64,000 nucleotides of DNA, taken from the NCBI RefSeq assembly GCF_900156675.1, contig NZ_FTOH01000001.1, forward strand, positions 248,001 through 312,000, written 5' to 3'. Below the pieces are notes generated by a model. It had not been told where the DNA came from. It saw only the letters and a program-made list of their open reading frames with translations, and ran no database searches. The translations under genes were made by a program, and so were the position numbers. The DNA comes from Thalassolituus maritimus (lineage in GTDB: Bacteria; Pseudomonadota; Gammaproteobacteria; Pseudomonadales; Oceanobacteraceae). This document shows positions 1 to 9,969 of the stretch, piece after piece. The stretch's first letter is position 1. Each line of letters begins with the position of its first letter.

Positions 1-51
1 AAGTCCTTGTGTTTATTAAAAAAAATAGGTGATTTCACACCCTCCAAACGC

Positions 52-80
52 TTGCAAAGGGGCAGTCTGATTCCTATAGT
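52..80 (+). promoter_or_regulatory. Sigma70 promoter of the dcw cluster
   Basis: A TTGCAA -35 box (52-57) and a TATAGT -10 box (75-80) are separated by exactly 17 bases. Transcription would start near 87, about 70 bases before mraZ and just ahead of the MraZ boxes. Bases 1-51 upstream are AT-rich and could act as an UP element. The boxes are seen in the sequence; promoter activity is inferred. Confidence 0.65.
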
Positions 81-89
81 GTCTAATTG

Positions 90-114
90 TGGAGAATAGT
101 GGGTAATTGTGGGA
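90..114 (+). promoter_or_regulatory. MraZ operator: three TGGGN-type boxes
   Basis: TGGAG (90-94), TGGGT (100-104) and TGGGA (110-114) are direct repeats with a strict 10-base period, that is, 5-base boxes with 5-base spacers. This is the layout known for MraZ binding sites (TGGGN repeats) in enterobacteria. They lie just downstream of the likely start site, so binding of MraZ would block initiation or early elongation and repress its own operon. Confidence 0.7.
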
Positions 115-159
115 AGTTAGTGATGTTAGTACTTACCCACATGGATTAAGGACGGACGC

Positions 160-615
160 ATGTTTCGCGGTTTAAACACGATCAATCTGGACGCCAAAGG
201 GCGCCTGGCGATCCCGGCTAAGTTCCGGGAACGTCTGGCGGTGCTTTGTGGTGGCCATATGGTCGTGACGATCGATACCGAAGAGCGTTCTCTACTTATC
301 TATCCCGTTAATGAATGGGAAGAAATCGAAGCGAAAATCACCTCACTGCCTACGTTTGACCCGCGTGCGCGTCGTATCCAGCGCTTGCTCGTAGGTCATG
401 CTACGGATGTGGAAATTGACGGCAGTGGCCGGATTCTGCTCCCAGCAGCATTGCGCGAATACGCGGGCCTTGAAAAAGAAACGGTTCTGATCGGTCAGGG
501 TAAGAAGCTGGAGTTATGGAGTAAGGCCTCCTGGGAAGGTACCCGGGATGAATATCTGGAACAGGTGAACGACGAGAGTCAGCTGTCTGAACAAATAATG
601 AGTATTTCCCTGTGA
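160..615 (+). CDS. mraZ: Transcriptional regulator MraZ
   Basis: This is the 151-residue regulator that opens the division and cell-wall cluster. The family folds as two tandem SpoVT/AbrB-like (swapped-hairpin) domains, forms a ring-shaped oligomer and binds TGGGN repeats. The N-terminus ([15 protein letters not shown]) and the repeated [11 protein letters not shown] and [11 protein letters not shown] blocks near residues 14 and 91 mark the two domains. AAGGA lies 7 bases before the ATG. Its stop overlaps the GTG of rsmH by 4 bases. Three matching boxes sit upstream (90-114), so autorepression is likely. Confidence 0.96.
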   Translation: MFRGLNTINLDAKGRLAIPAKFRERLAVLCGGHMVVTIDTEERSLLIYPVNEWEEIEAKITSLPTFDPRARRIQRLLVGHATDVEIDGSGRILLPAALREYAGLEKETVLIGQGKKLELWSKASWEGTRDEYLEQVNDESQLSEQIMSISL

Positions 616-1550
616 CCATTTCTCCTGAGTTAGCACATACCACTGTTTTACTGAATGAGACTGTGGACGGCTGCGTTACTGATCCTGATGGGGTTTACGT
701 AGACGGTACATTTGGCCGGGGAGGTCATAGTCGTCAGTTGCTAAGCAAACTGAGCGCAGAAGGACGCCTTATCGGTTTCGATAAAGATCCTCGCGCTATT
801 GAAAGTGGTAACGAACTGGCGGCTGAAGATGGGCGTTTTCAGATCGTGCAGTCCAGCTTTGCTGATATGAGGTCTGCACTCGCTGAACTGGGTATTGAGA
901 AAGTGAGCGGCATCCTTCTGGACCTGGGTGTTTCGTCCCCACAGTTAGATGATGCTGAACGCGGTTTTAGTTTTATGAAAGACGGCCCACTCGATATGCG
1001 CATGAATCCTGACGCTGGAATGAGCGCGGCAGCGTGGGTGGCTACAATGCCCGAGTCTGAGATTGCCCGAGTACTGAAAGAGTACGGTGAAGAGCGCTTT
1101 GCGAAACGTATGGCAAGAGTGCTCGTTGAAAAGCGTAAAAACGAAGAAATTAATCGCACGCTTCAGCTCGCCGAAATTATTAAGCACGCAAACCCAGCAT
1201 GGGAAAAACACAAGCATCCAGCGACTCGTGCTTTTCAGGCAATACGAATTGCGGTGAATAACGAGCTGGGTGATCTGGAGACTGTGCTGGCCGATAGTGT
1301 CGATCTTCTTTTGCCGGCAGGGCGTTTGTCTGTCATTAGTTTTCACTCTCTAGAAGATCGCATGGTGAAACGCTTTATCCGTGCGCAGGAAAAGGGAAAA
1401 GATTTACCACCGGGCCTGCCTGTGATGGAAGATCAGCTCGGCAAAACGATGAAAAAGATCGGCAAAGCGATTATGCCAACCAAAGCCGAAATTGACCGTA
1501 ATCCTCGCGCTCGCAGTGCAGTATTGAGAATTGCTGAGCGCCTGGCATGA
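612..1550 (+). CDS. rsmH: 16S rRNA (cytosine-1402-N4) methyltransferase RsmH
   Basis: S-adenosylmethionine-dependent methylation of N4 of C1402 in the 16S rRNA decoding site. The 312-residue length is normal. The SAM-binding GTFGRGGHS motif lies at residues 32-40, followed by the family blocks [15 protein letters not shown] and, near the C-terminus, ISFHSLEDR. It starts with GTG overlapping the mraZ stop (GTGA), which implies translational coupling. Its partner for the 2'-O-methyl of the same base, rsmI, is at 59345 in this window. Confidence 0.97.
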   Translation: MTISPELAHTTVLLNETVDGCVTDPDGVYVDGTFGRGGHSRQLLSKLSAEGRLIGFDKDPRAIESGNELAAEDGRFQIVQSSFADMRSALAELGIEKVSGILLDLGVSSPQLDDAERGFSFMKDGPLDMRMNPDAGMSAAAWVATMPESEIARVLKEYGEERFAKRMARVLVEKRKNEEINRTLQLAEIIKHANPAWEKHKHPATRAFQAIRIAVNNELGDLETVLADSVDLLLPAGRLSVISFHSLEDRMVKRFIRAQEKGKDLPPGLPVMEDQLGKTMKKIGKAIMPTKAEIDRNPRARSAVLRIAERLA

Positions 1551-1798
1551 CATGGGGAAGTGTAGTGCTCTGGAGCGCAGTGCTTATATCTGCAATATCG
1601 CAATTAAGTGTTGTTACCTGGAATCGGGATTTACTGCAGGTTTGGCAGAAAGCTGACGCCGAGCGTCAGACCCTGGCAGAGGAACATAGTCGCCTTGTGC
1701 TTGAGAAAAGTACGCTGACAGCACACGGACGGATTGACACACTGGCGCGTAAGCGTCTCGGAATGAAAGAACCAGAAAATACACGGGTTTTCCGCTGA
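1547..1798 (+). CDS. ftsL: Cell division protein FtsL
   Basis: Small bitopic divisome protein of 83 residues. It has one membrane helix (about residues 4-22) followed by a periplasmic coiled coil (about 30-65) that, by family knowledge, pairs with FtsB and joins FtsQ. Sequence conservation in the family is low, so the call rests on size, topology and position between rsmH and ftsI. The ATG overlaps the rsmH stop (ATGA), and its own stop overlaps the ftsI start (TGATG). Confidence 0.9.
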   Translation: MTWGSVVLWSAVLISAISQLSVVTWNRDLLQVWQKADAERQTLAEEHSRLVLEKSTLTAHGRIDTLARKRLGMKEPENTRVFR

Positions 1799-3516
1799 TG
1801 GCACTTGAAGAAAACGAGTTGAAAGAAGGTATTCAACGCTGGCGCTTTGCGCTGGTGCTGGGTGCGTTTGCTCTTCTACTTTTCGTTGTCGCTGCGCGCC
1901 TGGTAATGCTGCACACCGTTGAGCAGCCATTCCTGTTTGAGCAAGGCGAAAAAAGAACCGTACGCAGTGAAGTCCAGCCAGCATCTCGTGGCATGATTGT
2001 GGATCGTCATGGTGAGCCTTTGGCGGTCAGTACCCCCGTTACTACGCTGTGGGTAAACCCTCAGCAAGTAAATACTTCGGAATTATCTCAGGTTGCCCCT
2101 CTTCTTGAGCTTAATGCCGCAGAACTAAAACGTCGTGTCGAACGTGCACAACGTCAGGGGCGTAGTTTTTATTTCGTAAAACGTCAGGTTGAGCCTGAGG
2201 TTGCTTCTCGTGTTCTCGGTAAAAAAATTGCCGGACTATATGGCGATACTGATTACCGTCGTTACTATCCTGCCGCTGAAGTTACTTCTCATACGCTGGG
2301 TCTGGTTAATATTGACGGTAAAGGTCAGGAAGGTCTCGAGCTTGCTTTTGATGACTACCTGTCAGGGAAAGAAGGATCACGCCAGGTCGTAAAAGATCTG
2401 TATGGCAATGTTATTAAACAGCTTGGTGTAAAGGCAGTTGCTGAGCCAGGTCATGACCTGCAACTGACCATCGATCTGCGTCTGCAGTACATTGCGTATC
2501 GTGAATTAAAAGCGGTGGTGCAGTCACATAAAGCGACAGCTGGCAGTGCAGTGATGCTGGATGCTAAAACAGGAGAGATACTGGCACTGGTCAGTCAGCC
2601 ATCATATAACCCAAATAATCGTGCGGATCTCAAACCAGGCAATATGCGCAACCGTGCAGTGGCCGATCTGGTTGAACCGGGTTCAACGATGAAACCGTTC
2701 ACTGTGGCCGCCGCCATCGAAAGTGGCCGCTATTCACCAGGTACCATAGTAGATACCTCTCCGGGCTGGATCAGAGTTAAGCGAAAAGCGATTCGTGATC
2801 ATCGTAATTATGGTGAACTGGATCTGACAGGAATTATTACTAAATCAAGTAACGTTGGTGTATCGAAATTAGCTCAGGATCTTGGCGCCGATTCTATGTG
2901 GCAGTTCTTCGATCACGCTGGGTTAGGGCGCCCCGGAACATTGGGCTTTCCGGGGGAAGCTGTCGGGAGTATGCCCTATCCAGAGCAAATGGATGACCTC
3001 CGTCTTTCGACCGTATCTTATGGATACGGTCTTTCTGTATCTCCGCTACAGCTCGCTGAATCCTACACCAGTTTTACCGACGGCTGTCGCGAGCATGTCT
3101 CGCTGTTGATGTCGCAAGTCGGTCAACAGCCCTGTGAGCGTGTAATGTCAGAGAAAACCGCACGCCAGATACTCGATATGCTGGGCACAGTTGTTGGTCC
3201 GAAAGGAACCGGTAAGCGTGCTGCTGTTGAGGGTTACCTGGTTGGCGGAAAGACTGGTACCGCTCATAAAGTGGGTCGTGGAGGCTATGAAGATTCTGAA
3301 TACACCGCGGTATTCGCTGGTATTGCCCCGATCTCGGACCCCGAGCTTGTCCTGGTCGTCATCGTCGATGAGCCTCAGGGTAAAGAATACTATGGCGGTG
3401 AAGTCGCAGCGCCGGTTTTCTCGCGCGTTATGGAGCAGGCTTTACGCTTACGTCAGGTAATACCGGATGCTCCGGTTGAAGATGAATGGCTGCAGGTTGC
3501 TGGAGGTTCGAGATGA
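1798..3516 (+). CDS. ftsI: Septal transpeptidase FtsI (PBP3)
   Basis: Class B penicillin-binding protein that cross-links septal peptidoglycan, working with FtsW. It has 572 residues: a short cytoplasmic tail, a membrane helix at about 17-39, a pedestal domain (60-210) beginning with the SRGMIVDR block, and a transpeptidase domain. All three active-site motifs are present: STMK at 296-299 (nucleophile S296), SSN at 350-352 and KTG at 485-487. It overlaps murE by 4 bases (ATGA). Confidence 0.97.
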   Translation: MALEENELKEGIQRWRFALVLGAFALLLFVVAARLVMLHTVEQPFLFEQGEKRTVRSEVQPASRGMIVDRHGEPLAVSTPVTTLWVNPQQVNTSELSQVAPLLELNAAELKRRVERAQRQGRSFYFVKRQVEPEVASRVLGKKIAGLYGDTDYRRYYPAAEVTSHTLGLVNIDGKGQEGLELAFDDYLSGKEGSRQVVKDLYGNVIKQLGVKAVAEPGHDLQLTIDLRLQYIAYRELKAVVQSHKATAGSAVMLDAKTGEILALVSQPSYNPNNRADLKPGNMRNRAVADLVEPGSTMKPFTVAAAIESGRYSPGTIVDTSPGWIRVKRKAIRDHRNYGELDLTGIITKSSNVGVSKLAQDLGADSMWQFFDHAGLGRPGTLGFPGEAVGSMPYPEQMDDLRLSTVSYGYGLSVSPLQLAESYTSFTDGCREHVSLLMSQVGQQPCERVMSEKTARQILDMLGTVVGPKGTGKRAAVEGYLVGGKTGTAHKVGRGGYEDSEYTAVFAGIAPISDPELVLVVIVDEPQGKEYYGGEVAAPVFSRVMEQALRLRQVIPDAPVEDEWLQVAGGSR

Positions 3517-4985
3517 AACTCTCAGAATTAACCGCTGGCACCATGTTTATGCCACCTGAGTGGGATCGGGAATTTAATCACATCCATGCCGATAGCCGAG
3601 ATATCAAACCCGGCGACCTGTTTATTGCGCGTAAGGGGCACTCGTCTCACGGAAAAGCGTTTATTTCTGCTGCAATTGAAGCCGGCGCAGCCGCTGTTTT
3701 TTCTGAAAATGCAGAAATGTTCAGGTGTGAAGCTGGAAGTGTACCGGTTTTCCCGGTATCTGAGTTAGAAAAGCAATTGCCAGGCTGGCTAAAGAAACGT
3801 TATCCAGGTTACGAATCACTGACTCTTTACGGCGTGACGGGTACAAATGGAAAATCATCCGTTACTCAGTTTATCGCTCAGCTGGCCGCTGCTAGCGGTA
3901 AACGCTGTGGCGTAATAGGTACGCTGGGTAATGGCTTTTTCCCTGATTTTGAAGAAACGAAAAATACGACACCTGATATATGTGTTGTGTACCGTTTACT
4001 CGATCAGTTTGCACAATCTGGTGCTGATTCAGCAGCGCTTGAAGTGTCATCGCATGGTCTGCATCAGGGACGTGTTGCTGGGTTAATTTTCGACGTTGCT
4101 GTGTTGACTAACATTACCCAGGACCATCTCGATTATCACGGTGATATGGCAAACTATTTTGCCGCAAAGGCAGCACTTTTTGATAAAGATAAAGCGAGAT
4201 CGGCCGTTATAAATATTGATGATGAGTATGGGGCTCGTCTGATCAGTATGCCGACTCTCTGTGATCACTATCTGACACTTTCTTCTAAGAAAAACATCAG
4301 TGCGGATGTGGTTTTTCATAAGGTAGTCGCTACAGCGGATGGCATGAAAGCGGAACTTCAGACTCCTTGGGGAACGGAAGATGTTTACGTACCACTTCTC
4401 GGCGAGTTTAACGTTGCGAATCTGGCTGCTGCTGTTACCGCGTTGGCTGTGACTGGTGAAGATTTCGGTAATTTGTTGATTAAAGCTGAAACTCTACAAC
4501 CCGTAGCCGGTCGAATGGCGCTTTACACGAAACCGGGTGCTTGCAAAGCGGTTATCGATTTTGCCCATACGCCGGATGCTATTGGCGTTGCGATAAAAAG
4601 TCTCGCTCCATTGAGTAAAACGTTATCCCTTGTCTTTGGATGCGGCGGTGATCGTGACAGAACTAAACGGGCGCCTATGGCTAGTGCCGCATCTTTGGCT
4701 GATAACGTTTGGCTGACAGATGACAATCCCCGTACTGAATCTGCGGAACAAATTTTTAACGACGTTTCTGATTCTCCAGACGCGTCGGATTTTACGTATA
4801 TGCATGACCGCGCTGCGGCGATTACTGCTGCTATCGAAGCCACACCAGAAGATGGTGTTCTGTTGATTACGGGTAAAGGTCATGAGAATTATCAGGACAT
4901 CATGGGCGTTAAGCATAATTACAGTGATGAAGCAGTGTTGCTGTCACTAGGTTACCAACGCGCTGGAGGTGGATATGCTTCGTAA
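3513..4985 (+). CDS. murE: UDP-MurNAc-tripeptide synthetase MurE
   Basis: Adds meso-diaminopimelate to UDP-MurNAc-L-Ala-D-Glu in the cytoplasm. The ATP loop GVTGTNGKSS is at residues 107-116. The DNPR motif at 404-407 is the known signature for meso-diaminopimelate rather than lysine, so the peptidoglycan is of the normal Gram-negative type. I chose the ATG at 3513 (490 residues) over the in-frame start at 3486 because GGAGG lies 7 bases before it and it overlaps the ftsI stop in ATGA form. Confidence 0.96.
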   Translation: MKLSELTAGTMFMPPEWDREFNHIHADSRDIKPGDLFIARKGHSSHGKAFISAAIEAGAAAVFSENAEMFRCEAGSVPVFPVSELEKQLPGWLKKRYPGYESLTLYGVTGTNGKSSVTQFIAQLAAASGKRCGVIGTLGNGFFPDFEETKNTTPDICVVYRLLDQFAQSGADSAALEVSSHGLHQGRVAGLIFDVAVLTNITQDHLDYHGDMANYFAAKAALFDKDKARSAVINIDDEYGARLISMPTLCDHYLTLSSKKNISADVVFHKVVATADGMKAELQTPWGTEDVYVPLLGEFNVANLAAAVTALAVTGEDFGNLLIKAETLQPVAGRMALYTKPGACKAVIDFAHTPDAIGVAIKSLAPLSKTLSLVFGCGGDRDRTKRAPMASAASLADNVWLTDDNPRTESAEQIFNDVSDSPDASDFTYMHDRAAAITAAIEATPEDGVLLITGKGHENYQDIMGVKHNYSDEAVLLSLGYQRAGGGYAS

Positions 4986-6336
4986 TCCTTCTCTGGCAGA
5001 AATTGCAGAAATTACGGGTGGAGAACTGCTCTCAGAAGGTGCTCACGGACAATGTCTGGCGGTCTCTACTGATACTCGTACTATCCAGAAAGGCAGCTTG
5101 TATATTCCTCTGAAGGGTGATCGTTTCGACGGCCATAACTTTGCTGAAAATGCTCGTGAAGCCGGTGCTCTGGCAATGCTGACTGAACGCGAGCTGGCCG
5201 TTGATCTGCCTCAGATAAAAGTAAAAGACACTCTGCTTGCATTGGCGGATATCGCAGCGTGGCATCGTGATCAGTTTAATGGGCGAGTCGTTGCAGTAAC
5301 CGGAAGCGCTGGCAAGACAACCGTTAAGCAATTGATGGGGTCAGTATTAAATCAACGATATAAGACCCTGATTACACAGGGCAACCTGAATAATCATATC
5401 GGAGCCCCACTGACTCTGTTGTCCCTGCAGCCGGAGCATGAGGCTGCAATGATTGAACTGGGTGCCAGTGCTGTGGGAGAAATTGCCTATACCGCACGCC
5501 TTACCCGCCCTGAAGTTGGCATTCTGACCAACGTGGTGCCTGCGCATCTCGAAGGGTTTGGCTCGATTGACAATATTGCGTTGACGAAAGGTGAGTTGAT
5601 TGATGCCGTGACGCCGTCGGGCACCATGGTGCTTAATGCCGACGATCATTATTTCACTCAATGGCTGAGTCGTGCGACTGCTCTCAACGTTATCTCTTTT
5701 GGTTTCAGCGATAGAGCTGATGTTACTGCTAAAGATATCTGTGAGTCGCTGACGGGAAGTGAGTTTACCCTGGTGCTTCCAGACGAGTCGGTCTCTGTTT
5801 CTCTTTCGCTGTCTGGTTTGCATAACGTTCGTAACGCATTGGCTGTTGCTGCCGCAGCATCCAGCCTTGGCTTTTCATCAGTCGAAATTAAAGCAGGACT
5901 CGAGCAGTCTGCTGCTGTTGCCGGGCGTCTTGAGCGCTGCAAGGGTCAGCGAGGTCAGGTTATTTTTAATGATGCGTATAACGCAAATCCTGAGTCTTTC
6001 TGTGCTGCTATCGACGTTCTTAAACTGGCAGAGGGCCGGCGAATACTGGTCATGGGAGACATGGGTGAACTGGGCGATGCTGCGACTACAATGCACGTCC
6101 GGGTAGGGAACTATGCGAAGGATCAGAGTATTGAATGCCTTGTAGCGACTGGCCCCTTAAGCAAGTCGGCGGTAGAGGCATTTGGAGATAACGGACACTG
6201 GTTTGAAAACCGCGAAGCCGTTACTGAATTTCTAACAAAAACTACTAAAAGCGGCGACACCTTGTTGGTCAAAGGGTCCCGTAGTGCAGGAATGGATCAG
6301 GTGGTTCGTTCGCTGGCAGATAAAGAGGAAGACTGA
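4975..6336 (+). CDS. murF: UDP-MurNAc-pentapeptide synthetase MurF
   Basis: Joins D-Ala-D-Ala to the UDP-MurNAc tripeptide, the last cytoplasmic ligation of peptidoglycan synthesis. The Mur ligase architecture is complete: N-terminal substrate domain, ATP-binding centre with GSAGKTT at residues 110-116, and C-terminal domain. GGAGG at 4965-4969 is 5 bases before the ATG at 4975, so I prefer that start (453 residues) to the GTG at 4969. It overlaps murE by 11 bases. Confidence 0.96.
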   Translation: MLRNPSLAEIAEITGGELLSEGAHGQCLAVSTDTRTIQKGSLYIPLKGDRFDGHNFAENAREAGALAMLTERELAVDLPQIKVKDTLLALADIAAWHRDQFNGRVVAVTGSAGKTTVKQLMGSVLNQRYKTLITQGNLNNHIGAPLTLLSLQPEHEAAMIELGASAVGEIAYTARLTRPEVGILTNVVPAHLEGFGSIDNIALTKGELIDAVTPSGTMVLNADDHYFTQWLSRATALNVISFGFSDRADVTAKDICESLTGSEFTLVLPDESVSVSLSLSGLHNVRNALAVAAAASSLGFSSVEIKAGLEQSAAVAGRLERCKGQRGQVIFNDAYNANPESFCAAIDVLKLAEGRRILVMGDMGELGDAATTMHVRVGNYAKDQSIECLVATGPLSKSAVEAFGDNGHWFENREAVTEFLTKTTKSGDTLLVKGSRSAGMDQVVRSLADKEED

Positions 6337-6338
6337 CT

Positions 6339-7421
6339 ATGTTGCTATGGCTGGGTGAATGGCTTGCACAGTACCACTCCGGATTCGGCGTGGTAACTTA
6401 TCTGACGCTGAGAGCAATATTTTCAGTAGGTACAGCGCTTGCGGTTGCGCTGCTTTTAGGGCCGATAGTTATTCGAAAATTACGCGAATATCAGATTGGT
6501 CAGGCGATTCGTGAGGTTGGCCCTAAATCTCATCTCAGTAAAGCGGGCACGCCAACCATGGGCGGTGCATTAATTCTGTTGTCTATTGCCTTGAGTACAT
6601 TGCTCTGGGGGGATCTCGAGAACCGTTACGTCTGGTTAGTACTGCTTGTTACGCTGGCCTTTGGTGCAATTGGTTGGGTGGATGACTACCGCAAAGTCGT
6701 GGAAAAGAATTCCCGTGGTTTACCTGGTCGCTGGAAGTATTTCTGGCAGTCGGTTCTGGCACTGATTGCCGGCGCATATCTCTTTTACAGTGCGCAGTCT
6801 CCGCAGGAAACTCAGCTGGTTGTTCCATTCTTTAAAGACGTTATGCCGCAGCTGGGCCTGATGTTTGTTGTGCTCACTTATTTCGTGGTGGTCGGCTCCA
6901 GTAACGCGGTAAACCTGACGGATGGTCTTGATGGGTTAGCCATTATGCCGACCGTGATGGTGGCTGCAGCATTGGGTGTATGTGCCTATCTCGCAGGGAA
7001 CGTGAACTTTGCAGACTACCTGCATATTCCTTACATCGCTGACTCTGGTGAGTTGGCAGTTTTCTGCGCGGCGATTGTCGGTGCAGGTATCGGCTTCCTT
7101 TGGTTTAACACCTATCCCGCTCAGGTATTTATGGGTGATGTAGGTTCGTTGGCGCTCGGGGCCGCACTGGGGATAGTTGCAGTAGTTATCCGACAGGAAA
7201 TCGTTCTGTTCATCATGGGCGGTATCTTTGTGGCAGAAACAGTTTCGGTCATTCTGCAGGTTGCTTCTTTCAAGCTAACCGGCCGTCGTATTTTCCGTAT
7301 GGCGCCACTGCATCATCACTTTGAACTTAAAGGCTGGCCTGAGCCGCGCGTCATTGTGCGCTTCTGGATCATTACCATCATTCTGGTATTGATCGGCCTG
7401 GCAACGTTAAAAATTCGCTGA
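6339..7421 (+). CDS. mraY: Phospho-MurNAc-pentapeptide transferase MraY
   Basis: Integral membrane enzyme that transfers phospho-MurNAc-pentapeptide to undecaprenyl phosphate, giving lipid I. The 360-residue length is exactly typical, with about ten membrane helices. Diagnostic blocks are GTPTMGG (70-76), DDYRK (from D115), the NLTDGLDGL block and a C-terminal LHHHFE. It begins two bases after the murF stop and is followed by a 20-base gap before murD. Confidence 0.97.
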   Translation: MLLWLGEWLAQYHSGFGVVTYLTLRAIFSVGTALAVALLLGPIVIRKLREYQIGQAIREVGPKSHLSKAGTPTMGGALILLSIALSTLLWGDLENRYVWLVLLVTLAFGAIGWVDDYRKVVEKNSRGLPGRWKYFWQSVLALIAGAYLFYSAQSPQETQLVVPFFKDVMPQLGLMFVVLTYFVVVGSSNAVNLTDGLDGLAIMPTVMVAAALGVCAYLAGNVNFADYLHIPYIADSGELAVFCAAIVGAGIGFLWFNTYPAQVFMGDVGSLALGAALGIVAVVIRQEIVLFIMGGIFVAETVSVILQVASFKLTGRRIFRMAPLHHHFELKGWPEPRVIVRFWIITIILVLIGLATLKIR

Positions 7422-7441
7422 TTGCGAAGGTATCAACTGAA

Positions 7442-8809
7442 ATGACGACAGCAACCGTGAACAACAAACACTACCTCATCGTTGGCCTTGGGCTGACTGG
7501 GTTGTCGTGTGCGCGTTTCTGTCAGTCCCGTGGCTATAAGTTCAGCCTGTGTGATACACGAACTGAGTTGCCAACCATTGAGAGCATCCGTAGCGAGTTT
7601 CCGGGCGTCGGAATTGCTTTGGGGCTCCCGGATGTCGAAACGCTTTCACAGTATGATGAATTGGTGGTCAGCCCCGGCATTAATGTAAATACTCCGGTTT
7701 TTATTGCTGCGGCTGAGCGCGGAGTCACTATTTCTGGAGATGTTCAGTTATTTGCTGAGCATCGTACCCAGCCAGTGATTGCGATTACCGGTTCTAATGG
7801 CAAAAGCACAGTCACCAGTCTCGTAGCGGATATGCTGAACGCAGCAGGAGTAAAAGCGGCAGCCTGTGGGAATATTGGCGTCCCCGTTCTGGATCTGCTG
7901 ACGGAACCCACCAATATTGATGTTTATGTCGCAGAGCTTTCGAGCTTTCAGTTAGAAACTACGCGGAATCTGCGGGCGGAAGTCGCGGGTATCCTGAATA
8001 TCTCACCAGATCACATGGATCGTTATGCTGGTATGGCTGATTATGAAAGAGCCAAACAGCGTATTTTTCAGAATGCTAAGCATGCAGTGATTAACGGTGA
8101 TGATGACCATACATTGCCGGCGCTGTCTGTACCTCAGTCTTCCACAGAGTTTTCTCTGCGCAGTCCAGCCAGCAACGACTTCGGTATTACTTACGAAGGC
8201 GATGAATTGTGGTTGGCCCATGGTAGTGAGCGTTTGATTAAAGCGTCGGAGCTTTCCATTCGTGGTATGCACAACGTTGCTAATGCGCTGGCTGCTCTGG
8301 CGTTTATCGACGCATTGAAGGCAGATCTGAATATTGATCTGGAAAAATGCCTCGATGGCTTGAAGAATTTCAAAGGCCTCGACCACCGTTGTCAACATGT
8401 GACCTTACTGAAGGGCGTTGAATACATCAACGATTCAAAAGGTACTAATGAAGGATCTACTGTTGCTGCGATTCAGGGGCTTGAGCCAGTTACGTCGGGT
8501 GACCTTTGGTTAATAGCCGGTGGCGAAAGCAAAGGTCAGACGTTTGCGGAATTGGCAGCTGCCTGCGAGAAGCAGGTGGCCGGTGTTTATCTTTACGGTG
8601 CCGACCGGGCGATTATGCAATCTGCGCTGCCAGCGACAGTGGTAAACGGTGTATTCAATACTCTGGCCGAGGCATTGGCTGCAGCGAGTGAGAATGCCGC
8701 TGCAGGGGATACCGTGCTCTTTTCGCCCGCATGCGCAAGCTTTGATCAATTCCGCAATTACGTTCATCGCGGTGAATTTTTCCGCAGCTGTGTGGAGGCA
8801 TTGTCATGA
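7442..8809 (+). CDS. murD: UDP-MurNAc-L-alanine:D-glutamate ligase MurD
   Basis: Adds D-glutamate to UDP-MurNAc-L-Ala. It has 455 residues, with an N-terminal Rossmann-like domain (GLGLTG near residue 15), the ATP loop GSNGKST at 117-123, and the Mur ligase central and C-terminal domains with the H-R block near DHRCQHV and the catalytic KGTN. GAAGG precedes the ATG. The stop overlaps the ftsW start by 4 bases. Confidence 0.96.
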   Translation: MTTATVNNKHYLIVGLGLTGLSCARFCQSRGYKFSLCDTRTELPTIESIRSEFPGVGIALGLPDVETLSQYDELVVSPGINVNTPVFIAAAERGVTISGDVQLFAEHRTQPVIAITGSNGKSTVTSLVADMLNAAGVKAAACGNIGVPVLDLLTEPTNIDVYVAELSSFQLETTRNLRAEVAGILNISPDHMDRYAGMADYERAKQRIFQNAKHAVINGDDDHTLPALSVPQSSTEFSLRSPASNDFGITYEGDELWLAHGSERLIKASELSIRGMHNVANALAALAFIDALKADLNIDLEKCLDGLKNFKGLDHRCQHVTLLKGVEYINDSKGTNEGSTVAAIQGLEPVTSGDLWLIAGGESKGQTFAELAAACEKQVAGVYLYGADRAIMQSALPATVVNGVFNTLAEALAAASENAAAGDTVLFSPACASFDQFRNYVHRGEFFRSCVEALS

Positions 8810-9969
8810 ATATGGATGCACTCCGCTGGCAACAGAACAGTTCATTATTTTACCCATGGCTAGCCTTGTTGGTACTTGGCTGGCTAATGGTCGCCTCGGC
8901 ATCGACAGGTATTGCCGAGGACTACACGGGTAATCCTGCATATTTCGCAATTCGACATGCTGTCTATCTTGCTGCTGGAATCACAGTCGCGTTCGCAACT
9001 TCTCAGATTTCTATGGCACGTTGGGCTAAGTTCGATGGCTTGCTGCTTCTTGCCGGAATACTCGGATTGATACTGGTCTTTGTGCCGGGCATTGGCCACG
9101 AGGTAAACGGCAGTCAGCGTTGGTTGAATCTGGGCATTATTAAAATTCAGGCCTCAGAACTGGCGAAGGTCGGCGCAGTTTTTTATGTCGCCGGGTACCT
9201 GGTGCGTCGGGAAGATGAAGTGAAAAGTCAGTGGTCGGGCTTCCTGAAACCACTGGGTATTTTAGGTGCGATGGTTGGCCTTTTACTTATGGAGCCTGAC
9301 TTCGGTGCCGTCGTAGTTTTGCTTGGAGCAGCCATGATCATGCTGTTCCTTGGAGGCGTTAAGGCCGGGCAATTTTTCCTGCTGACGTTTGCCACCATTG
9401 TGATTGGTGTACTGGTTGTGGGAAGTGAAGATTATCGGGTTAATCGTCTGCTTGCGTATCTCAACCCATGGGCGCCTGAACATGTCTACGGTACGGGCTA
9501 TCAGTTGACACAATCCTTGATCGCGTTTGGTCGTGGCGAGTTATTTGGGGTTGGTTTTGGTGAAAGTGTTCAGAAACTATTTTATCTCCCCGAGGCACAT
9601 ACCGATTTTGTTTTTGCGATCTGGGCTGAAGAAACGGGTCTGATTGGCGGACTGGTTGCGCTTGGTTTACTGGGCTATCTGGTTGCGTGTATCTGGAATA
9701 TCGCCTGGGAAGCACAGAAGCAGGGGCTGATGTATGCCTCGTACGTGGCTACCGGTCTTGCTGCGCTTCTTGGGCTTCAGATCGTTATTAACCTCGGCGT
9801 AAATACAGGTCTCCTTCCGACCAAAGGCCTGACTCTGCCTTTCTTCAGTTACGGCGGTAGTAGCTTAATGATGTGCTGCGCCATGGTGGGTATTGTCATG
9901 CGTGTTACCTATGAAACTGAATTGGCACGTCAGGGGAATCAATCAGAACAGGAGGACGGAAATGAGTAA
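8806..9969 (+). CDS. ftsW: Septal peptidoglycan polymerase FtsW
   Basis: SEDS-family glycosyltransferase that polymerises lipid II at the septum with FtsI. It has 387 residues and about ten membrane helices. Family blocks are visible: the KIQASELAK segment, MEPDFGA (the conserved acidic motif after helix 4), the GYQLTQSLIAFGRGELFGVGFGES region split by loops, LPEAHTDFVFA, and GLLPTKGLTLPFFSYGGSS. It overlaps murD by 4 bases and murG by 8 bases. Confidence 0.96.
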   Translation: MNMDALRWQQNSSLFYPWLALLVLGWLMVASASTGIAEDYTGNPAYFAIRHAVYLAAGITVAFATSQISMARWAKFDGLLLLAGILGLILVFVPGIGHEVNGSQRWLNLGIIKIQASELAKVGAVFYVAGYLVRREDEVKSQWSGFLKPLGILGAMVGLLLMEPDFGAVVVLLGAAMIMLFLGGVKAGQFFLLTFATIVIGVLVVGSEDYRVNRLLAYLNPWAPEHVYGTGYQLTQSLIAFGRGELFGVGFGESVQKLFYLPEAHTDFVFAIWAEETGLIGGLVALGLLGYLVACIWNIAWEAQKQGLMYASYVATGLAALLGLQIVINLGVNTGLLPTKGLTLPFFSYGGSSLMMCCAMVGIVMRVTYETELARQGNQSEQEDGNE

